A DNA stretch of 21,656 bases, from positions 1-21,656 of IMG/VR virus record IMGVR_UViG_3300047376_000209; one strand, given 5' to 3'. The translations under genes and the position numbers were made by a program. Numbering within the stretch: position 1 is the first letter of the stretch; the number at the start of each line of letters is the position of its first letter. The notes beneath the pieces are model-generated. The model had not been told where the DNA came from. It searched no databases and worked only from the letters and a program-made list of their open reading frames with translations. The stretch comes from a virus. This document shows positions 17,004 to 20,731 of this stretch, piece by piece.

Positions 17004-17200
17004 TCACACCGCCAGCTTTTAGCCTCATAAGGAAACCTATAGTCGCTAAAAATTTCAAGGCTCATCTTTGACATTTCAACCGTACGCGCCTTGCATTCCG
17101 ATAACAACATATACGGCCCCCAATTGTCTCTTAAATCAAAACAATGATTGCCGTAGCCACTACCAACAACAGCGCATACAACAATAACTGCTGTATACAT
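16979..17200 (-). CDS. Small secreted or membrane-anchored Cys protein, unknown function
   Basis: The minus-strand product has 73 residues. The N terminus, 'MYTAVIVVCAVVGSGYG', is a short hydrophobic segment able to act as a signal or anchor. It is followed by a small domain with Cys20, Cys36 and Cys65 and the phrase 'CFDLRDNWGPYMLLSECKAR', which has the rhythm of small exported phage proteins ('DNWGPY..L.EC'). Disulfides are plausible if exported. Its ATG lies three bases after the stop of the minus-strand gene upstream, so the two are one unit. It converges on the Cys-rich plus-strand gene with a 25-base overlap. A moron-type role at the envelope (for example exclusion) would be speculation. 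Confidence 0.6.
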   Translation of the reverse strand: MYTAVIVVCAVVGSGYGNHCFDLRDNWGPYMLLSECKARTVEMSKMSLEIFSDYRFPYEAKSWRCDYDADGAA

Positions 17201-17202
17201 AA

Positions 17203-17388
17203 CTATTCCAATTCTACCAAAATTTCCAATTCATTATGTCTTGGGGTTAGCATCTCCAGCTTGCATACAGAGCAAACCATAAAATCCTCTTCAAGACCGT
17301 CAGACTTAAAGTCCATTTCGCTTTCACACTTTGGGCACTGTCCATATGATATGAACCTTGCCATATTTCCGTCACCTTCTTGTATCAT
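17203..17388 (-). CDS. Zinc-ribbon mini-protein
   Basis: The minus-strand product has 61 residues from the ATG at 17388, which has GGGGAG seven bases upstream. An in-frame ATG at 17364, behind AAGGTGA, would give 53 residues, and I cannot choose firmly between them. The core is a two-knuckle zinc ribbon, 'CPKCESEMDF' (Cys18/Cys21) and 'VCSVCKLEM' (Cys39/Cys42), with an acidic linker between and an acidic tail ('NELEILVELE'). It is the first gene of a two-gene leftward unit that diverges from the PD-(D/E)XK nuclease gene. Function unknown; a small DNA- or RNA-polymerase-binding adaptor is possible but unproven. Confidence 0.65.
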   Translation of the reverse strand: MIQEGDGNMARFISYGQCPKCESEMDFKSDGLEEDFMVCSVCKLEMLTPRHNELEILVELE

Positions 17389-17407
17389 GGGATATCTCCC
17401 CAAAAAG

Positions 17408-17436
17408 TTGCCAAGTATTAATATTTAGGTCATACT
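17408..17436 (+). promoter_or_regulatory. Predicted sigma70-type promoter for the PD-(D/E)XK nuclease
   Basis: TTGCCA (5 of 6 to TTGACA) lies 17 bases before CATACT (4 of 6 to TATAAT). It points rightward into the nuclease gene whose ATG is about 50 bases downstream. The flanks are AT-rich. Its -10 lies inside the ATTTAG-N6-CTAAAT dyad. Confidence 0.55.
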
Positions 17437-17452
17437 AAATCTATATTGTCAA
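17422..17452 (-). promoter_or_regulatory. Possible leftward promoter for the minus-strand pair
   Basis: A perfect TTGACA on the minus strand (17452-17447) is followed by TAAATA at a 19-base spacing or CTAAAT at 18. The -10 match is poor, so this is tentative. It would serve the zinc-ribbon and secreted-protein genes. Confidence 0.35.
17423..17440. promoter_or_regulatory. Operator-like dyad in the divergent intergenic region
   Basis: ATTTAG, six bases (GTCATA), CTAAAT is a perfect 6-bp inverted repeat. It covers the rightward -10 and the possible leftward -10, so one bound protein could block both directions. The ribbon-helix-helix-like gene nearby is a candidate binder, by position only. Confidence 0.45.
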
Positions 17453-17484
17453 GAAATAAATTTCACACTTCCAACGGGGGGAAG

Positions 17485-17907
17485 ATGTTAAATTCTTTCG
17501 AGGCTGGCAAGCTAGGCGAACATATATGTATGGTTCGCTTGATGAAGCTTGGCTACTCTTGTCAAATAGTCAACCTAGATACGGTTGATATAATTATTAA
17601 TTGGCAAGATGTTTTTCTGCGCGTTCAAGTTAAATCTAGCATTTTAAAAGGCAGAGGCGGAGCACAAGCCTCGCATATGGGCTATCAGTTCGCCACATCT
17701 CATAGCGGCAAGAAAAAGCCACTAACAAAAAAACAATGCGATATAATAGCCTTTGTTGCGGTAGAGCCAGAGCGTGTTTTGTTTAAACCAGTAGAGTGCC
17801 TAAAAGGTCAGGTTACAAAACGCATATCGCCTGCAAAATTTATTAAAGATGATTTGGAGCAGCGGTCTTTGCAAAATTGCTTAGACCGCATTTTTTTGTC
17901 CAACTGA
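17485..17907 (+). CDS. PD-(D/E)XK-type endonuclease (Hjc-like / intron-endonuclease-like)
   Basis: The product has 140 residues from the ATG at 17485, which follows a G6 run. An in-frame TTG at 17446 would add 13 residues but falls at the predicted transcription start, so I prefer the ATG. The nuclease core is visible: 'FEAGKLGEHICMVRLMKLGY' supplies Glu12, 'DTVDIII' supplies Asp35, and 'VFLRVQVKSS' supplies Gln48-Val-Lys50, the Q-x-K form of the (D/E)xK motif found in this group. Such enzymes cut Holliday junctions or host-derived DNA. Its last 15 codons contain an intrinsic terminator, and its end overlaps the minus-strand ribbon-helix-helix gene by 27 bases. Confidence 0.8.
   Translation: MLNSFEAGKLGEHICMVRLMKLGYSCQIVNLDTVDIIINWQDVFLRVQVKSSILKGRGGAQASHMGYQFATSHSGKKKPLTKKQCDIIAFVAVEPERVLFKPVECLKGQVTKRISPAKFIKDDLEQRSLQNCLDRIFLSN
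17862..17897 (+). terminator. Strong intrinsic terminator inside the 3' end of the nuclease gene
   Basis: GCGGTCT (17862-17868) pairs perfectly with AGACCGC (17883-17889). The 14-base loop contains a nested GCAA/TTGC pair, and ATTTTTTT follows immediately (17890-17897). The T tract is on the plus strand only, so it stops rightward transcription. The nuclease stop codon lies eight to ten bases beyond the T tract. Confidence 0.85.
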
Positions 17908-18078
17908 GCCAATGCCCATAGTATCGTATTCTTTGCCGACTACTGATTTGTATTCTTGGTTAACCATTCTTGTTATTTGCTGGCGAATATTTCTATCTTC
18001 AGCATCACAAATCTTGCGTAATTTATTGTAGGTGCTAATGTCTATACCTACACTTTTCCATTTAGATGTGTCCGCCAT
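17881..18078 (-). CDS. Ribbon-helix-helix-like DNA-binding protein (probable repressor)
   Basis: The minus-strand product has 65 residues. The ATG at 18078 is chosen because GGAGG stands five bases upstream; the frame continues further up but without a ribosome site, and that part is not protein-like. The core 'WKSVGIDISTYNKLRKICDA' and then 'RNIRQQITRMVNQEY' has the ribbon-helix-helix rhythm: a short strand with alternating side chains, a helix starting at T-Y-x-x-L, a turn, and a second helix starting 'IRQQITRMV'. Such dimers bind dyads of the kind seen at 17423 and 18487. Its start and the DUF1064 start are divergent and only 24 bases apart, so its promoter must lie within the DUF1064 gene; TATTAT on the minus strand at 18115-18110 is a possible -10. 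Confidence 0.7.
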   Translation of the reverse strand: MADTSKWKSVGIDISTYNKLRKICDAEDRNIRQQITRMVNQEYKSVVGKEYDTMGIGSVGQKNAV

Positions 18079-18102
18079 ATCAACCTCCGAGGGAACCATA
18101 TA

Positions 18103-18456
18103 ATGCCATATAATAAGAGATTCTACCAGAAAAACAAGTTCGGCGCAAAAAAGACAGAGTTCATGGGAATGAAGTTTGACAGCAAGTGGGAAGCCGAAAG
18201 ATATGGTCAGTTGTGGAAGATGCAAGAGAATAACGAGATAAAAGACTTAGATAGACAGGTGCGCTTTAACATTGTTATTGATGGGCAAAAAATCTGCGCC
18301 TACATAGCTGACTACACCTACTACAAGCCAAATAAAGACGGTGCAGATGAATTTATTGTAGAAGATGCCAAGGGCGTAGAAACCGATGTTTTCCGCCTAA
18401 AAAAGAAACTAATGCTGGCAGTAAATGGCATTGATATAAAAATTTCTAAAAAATAA
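18103..18456 (+). CDS. DUF1064 family nuclease (PD-(D/E)XK fold)
   Basis: The product has 117 residues, the normal length for DUF1064. It opens 'NKFGAKKTEFMGMKFDSKWE', the family signature ('K(F/Y)xAKKt..dG..FDSk.EAxRY'), followed by 'AERYGQLWKMQ'. The PD-(D/E)XK core is Glu30/Glu32 in the first helix, Asp70 in 'AYIADYTYY' and Asp88-x-Lys90 in 'IVEDAKG'. Members are related to RecU-type Holliday junction nucleases and usually lie in phage replication or recombination modules. It comes 206 bases after a strong terminator, so it needs its own promoter, which would have to lie inside the antisense ribbon-helix-helix gene. The next operon begins 64 bases downstream behind its own promoter. Confidence 0.88.
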   Translation: MPYNKRFYQKNKFGAKKTEFMGMKFDSKWEAERYGQLWKMQENNEIKDLDRQVRFNIVIDGQKICAYIADYTYYKPNKDGADEFIVEDAKGVETDVFRLKKKLMLAVNGIDIKISKK

Positions 18457-18459
18457 TAC

Positions 18460-18488
18460 TTGCAATGCAGAAAAAGATTTCCTAGATT
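18460..18488 (+). promoter_or_regulatory. Predicted sigma70-type promoter of the recombination operon
   Basis: TTGCAA (18460-18465, 4 of 6) is followed after exactly 17 bases by TAGATT (18483-18488, 4 of 6). It is the only sizeable gap in this operon and leads to the gene at 18521, which has a full TAAGGAGGT ribosome site. Confidence 0.5.
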
Positions 18489-18506
18489 GTGTTTAACGAT
18501 ACACAA
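18487..18506. promoter_or_regulatory. Operator-like dyad at the predicted transcription start
   Basis: TTGTGT, eight bases (TTAACGAT), ACACAA is a perfect 6-bp inverted repeat. It begins in the last two bases of the -10 and covers the expected start site. It could be a repressor site or a short 5' hairpin in the mRNA just before the Shine-Dalgarno. Confidence 0.45.
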
Positions 18507-18520
18507 CTAAGGAGGTCATA

Positions 18521-18958
18521 ATGACTGATATGTTATCAGTGTCTTCCTCATCATTGTCTGAACTTGATATCTTTAAGCAAGAGCTTGAGAAGACAATTTT
18601 GGAAGCACAAGAAAAGGTTAAGCTCATTAAGAGCGAAATCGAATCAAGGTATCTTGAAAGGGCACAAGATAAGCTCCGCCAAGAAGGGAAAGACTTTGGC
18701 AGCGTCACTGTTAACGATGGTGAATACAGGGTCAAGGTTAATATCCGCAAGCGTGTAGAATGGGAGCCTGGTATGCTCATCAAAGTGCTTAACAGCATGG
18801 ATGAAGATACTGCGCGTCATTACGCACAAGTCAAATACACTGTCCCCGAAGCTAAATTCAATGCAGCACCGCCAGAGATTAAAGCCGCTCTGAGCGAGGC
18901 TCGTACTGTATTCTTGCAAGGCGTTAGTGTTGATTTAGAGAGGGATGATAATGCTTAA
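18521..18958 (+). CDS. Conserved-type phage protein with N-terminal coiled coil, function unknown
   Basis: The product has 145 residues. Residues 12-60 form a charged helix likely to be a coiled coil ('IFKQELEKTILEAQEKVKLI', 'SEIESRYLERAQDKLRQEG'). Residues 63-145 form a compact alpha/beta domain ('GSVTVNDGEYRVKVNIRKRV', 'WEPGMLIKVLNSMDED', 'YTVPEAKFNAAPPEIKAAL'). I know similar proteins next to Sak4/AAA_24 and ssDNA-binding genes in phages; they are uncharacterised. It is the first gene of the operon, with a consensus ribosome site. Its stop overlaps the start of the ATPase gene by 14 bases, implying coupled production. A recombination accessory role is inferred from context only. Confidence 0.82.
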   Translation: MTDMLSVSSSSLSELDIFKQELEKTILEAQEKVKLIKSEIESRYLERAQDKLRQEGKDFGSVTVNDGEYRVKVNIRKRVEWEPGMLIKVLNSMDEDTARHYAQVKYTVPEAKFNAAPPEIKAALSEARTVFLQGVSVDLERDDNA

Positions 18959-19817
18959 TATCATTACAGCCGAGCAAAGGCTCAAAGAAAAGAAAGGCCA
19001 CAAGATGGTTGTTTGTGGTCAATCAGGTGTGGGCAAGACTTCTCTTGCCCGTACCCTAGACCCATCCAAGACATTGTTTATGGACTTGGAAGCGGGGGAT
19101 GCGGCTATCGAAGGCGTAGCCATTGACGTTATCCGTCCGCGAACTTGGCAAGAGTGCCGCGACTTCGCAGTATTCTTAGGCGGTCCAAACCCATCATTGG
19201 GTGAAGAAGCCACATATAGTCAGGCACATTACGAATATGTTTGTCAGACATATGGCGACCCAACAGAGACATTATCTAAGTATGATACTATCTTTGTTGA
19301 CTCTATTACCGTGGCTGGACGCTTGTGTTTTACACATTGTCAGAACCAACCTGAGTGCAAATCAGAACGTACTGGCAAGCTAGACACTCGTTCAGCATAC
19401 GGTATGCAAGGCAGGGAGATGATGGGGTGGCTATCTCACCTTCAGCATATCCGTGACAAGAATGTTATCTTTGTGGGCATTCTTGACGAGAAGGTTGATG
19501 ATTACGGGCGGCAGACCTATGAGCTTCAGATTGAAGGCTCAAAGACAGGCCGTGAATTGCCCGGAATTGTCGATGAAGTTATTACGATGGCAATCATGCC
19601 TGATGATAACGGAACGCCTTATCGAGCCTTTGTTTGTCAGACTCTGAACCAGTGGGGATACCCTGCCAAGGACAGGTCTGGTAGACTAGACCTTTTAGAA
19701 GAGCCGCACCTAGGCAAGCTTCTAGAAAAAATGTCAGGCGGGAAGCCACAGGCTGAACGTCAGATGAATTTTGTAAATCCTAATGAAGTTAAAGTAGAGG
19801 ACGAAACCAATGCTTAA
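18945..19817 (+). CDS. RecA-fold ATPase, phage AAA_24 / Sak4-like recombinase
   Basis: The product has 290 residues. The Walker A motif is GQSGVGKTS (residues 25-33), with a following acidic strand 'TLFMDLEAGDAAI' (43-55). Walker B is 'TIFVDSIT' (115-122). 'MQGREMMGWLSHLQHI' and 'KNVIFVGILDEKVDD' fit the next helix and sensor strand. This is the layout of phage nucleotide-binding proteins of the AAA_24 type, several of which are Sak4-type single-strand annealing recombinases (RecA/Rad51-like core). The gene order ATPase then ssDNA-binding protein is characteristic of Sak4 systems. An in-frame ATG six bases later (18951) is an equally good start. The C-terminal 35 residues are acidic, polar and probably flexible. 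It overlaps the next gene by eight bases. Confidence 0.88.
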   Translation: MIMLNIITAEQRLKEKKGHKMVVCGQSGVGKTSLARTLDPSKTLFMDLEAGDAAIEGVAIDVIRPRTWQECRDFAVFLGGPNPSLGEEATYSQAHYEYVCQTYGDPTETLSKYDTIFVDSITVAGRLCFTHCQNQPECKSERTGKLDTRSAYGMQGREMMGWLSHLQHIRDKNVIFVGILDEKVDDYGRQTYELQIEGSKTGRELPGIVDEVITMAIMPDDNGTPYRAFVCQTLNQWGYPAKDRSGRLDLLEEPHLGKLLEKMSGGKPQAERQMNFVNPNEVKVEDETNA

Positions 19818-20463
19818 TCTAAATGAAGTACCCGTATCAAGCGGAAGCAACGAACCATTAACACTCATTCCAGATGGGACTATTGCGCGTGGCGTTTTAA
19901 TGTTCCAAGGCGGCGACCAAATGATGCCAGAGTTTTCACAGAGCGCGATGTTCTTTAAAAAGTCTGCACATACTAGCGCCGTGTGGATGCCAATCGAAAT
20001 GACTATTGTTGGCGGTCAGTATGACAAGCGCAAAGTATGGCAGAATATCTTTATTCATGGCGATGCTATTGACGAAGCTACTGGCGTGTCAAAAGCGCGG
20101 ATGATTGGTTTGGATACCATTAGAAAAATCCTTAACAGTGGTCACAATCTGGACGCAAATGACATGTCTCCAGAAGCGCAAGCAAAGCGTCAAATCAATG
20201 GCGTTGAAGAATTACAAGGCTTAGAAGTTTGCTTTGTAATCGGCATTGAAAAGAGCAATGACCCACAATATGCAGACAAGAACAGAATCAAAACTTTCTT
20301 GTCACCAGATAGTGGGGACTTCATTGCGCCAAATGGCTCTGGAGGCGCGTCAGCTGCCCCAGCATTGTCTCCTATGCCGCCACAGGTACAACAAGCTATG
20401 AACGCACAGATGCCAGCACAACAGGCTCAGAGCGGCGTTACACCAGCTTGGGCACAGAAATAG
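19810..20463 (+). CDS. DUF669-like ssDNA-binding protein
   Basis: The product has 217 residues. The pattern 'VWMPIEMTIVGGQYDKRKVW' and 'QNIFIHGD' (a beta-hairpin with Y-x-x-R-K-(V/I)-W-Q-N), then 'ARMIGLDTIRKILNSGHNL' and 'ELQGLEVCFVIGIEKS', matches phage DUF669-type proteins, which take the place of SSB. The last 45 residues are low-complexity Ala/Gln/Pro/Met ('PMPPQVQQAMNAQMPAQQ') and end 'TPAWAQK', like the flexible tail of an SSB but without the acidic tip. It presumably coats ssDNA for the ATPase encoded just upstream. It is the last gene before the structured gap. Confidence 0.82.
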   Translation: MLNLNEVPVSSGSNEPLTLIPDGTIARGVLMFQGGDQMMPEFSQSAMFFKKSAHTSAVWMPIEMTIVGGQYDKRKVWQNIFIHGDAIDEATGVSKARMIGLDTIRKILNSGHNLDANDMSPEAQAKRQINGVEELQGLEVCFVIGIEKSNDPQYADKNRIKTFLSPDSGDFIAPNGSGGASAAPALSPMPPQVQQAMNAQMPAQQAQSGVTPAWAQK

Positions 20464-20662
20464 TCGGTACTGTAGTTCAAGTATCTTGGACAGGTATTGA
20501 TTAGGGAAAGGTCTTGTAGTTCGCCATGTCGGTTGGGGGTCTTGGCTTTTCCCGAAATAATAAAGGCGTACTAACGGCATCCTTAGTTGGTCGTTAGCTG
20601 GTTTGGGTGGCACCAGTGCCGTAAAGCCACCCACCTTATTTAACGAAAGGAAGGGCAATAAA
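20464..20662 (+). other. Structured gene-free segment (candidate ncRNA or 5' regulatory leader)
   Basis: No convincing coding frame is present. Four consecutive local helices can be drawn: 20475-20481 with 20485-20491 (7 bp, 3-base loop), 20504-20511 with 20546-20553 (8 bp, one G-U), 20571-20578 with 20590-20597 (8 bp, one G-U) and 20604-20611 with 20626-20633 (8 bp perfect, TGGGTGGC/GCCACCCA). A competing pair GGCAC/GTGCC (20609-20613 with 20616-20620) overlaps the last helix, so it could switch. No clear T tract follows, so it does not look like a simple terminator. It leads directly to the ribosome site of a minicistron. I know no matching RNA family. Confidence 0.5.
20604..20633 (+). repeat. 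Perfect 8-bp inverted repeat with an alternative internal pairing
   Basis: TGGGTGGC and GCCACCCA enclose a 14-base loop. The 3' part of the left arm plus two loop bases (GGCAC) can instead pair with GTGCC inside the loop. The two helices exclude each other. The structure ends 12 bases before the minicistron's Shine-Dalgarno. Confidence 0.7.
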
Positions 20663-20731
20663 ATGCGTAATGCAAAGAAAATGATTGAAGATATTCGTGA
20701 GCGTCTACACGAATATCGGTTGGACAAGTAA
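20663..20731 (+). CDS. 22-residue minicistron leading into the methyltransferase
   Basis: An ATG with an excellent AAAGGAAGGG (20646-20655, seven bases upstream) opens a 22-codon frame encoding a highly charged helix ('NAKKMIEDIRERLHEYRLDK'). Its TAA shares its last A with the methyltransferase ATG. The methyltransferase has no ribosome site of its own, so ribosomes ending here probably restart there. The sequence is not low-complexity and may be functional, but the coupling role alone would explain it. Similar small leader frames are used for translational coupling in phages. Confidence 0.65.
   Translation: MRNAKKMIEDIRERLHEYRLDK

Noticed and set aside
17144-17428. Plus-strand frame of 94 codons across the minus-strand pocket
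   Set aside because: Low-complexity Ser/Asn product, no ribosome site, and the opposite strand has zinc-ribbon motifs with good starts.
17446-17484. TTG start giving a 153-residue nuclease
   Set aside because: The TTG falls at about the expected transcription start of the predicted promoter and has no ribosome site; the ATG at 17485 begins right at the conserved part.
18079-18225. 49-codon N-terminal extension of the ribbon-helix-helix gene
   Set aside because: It is antisense to conserved DUF1064 motifs, and GGAGG five bases before the ATG at 18078 gives a clear internal start.
20527-20597. ATG-initiated 23-codon frame in the gap
   Set aside because: No ribosome site upstream, and it coincides with the predicted helices, which explain the sequence better.
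20350-20727. Minus-strand frame of 125 codons spanning the structured gap
   Set aside because: It covers the end of the ssDNA-binding gene and the hairpin region. The composition (Trp, Arg, Cys, Leu-rich) looks like antisense of repeats and hairpins rather than a protein.
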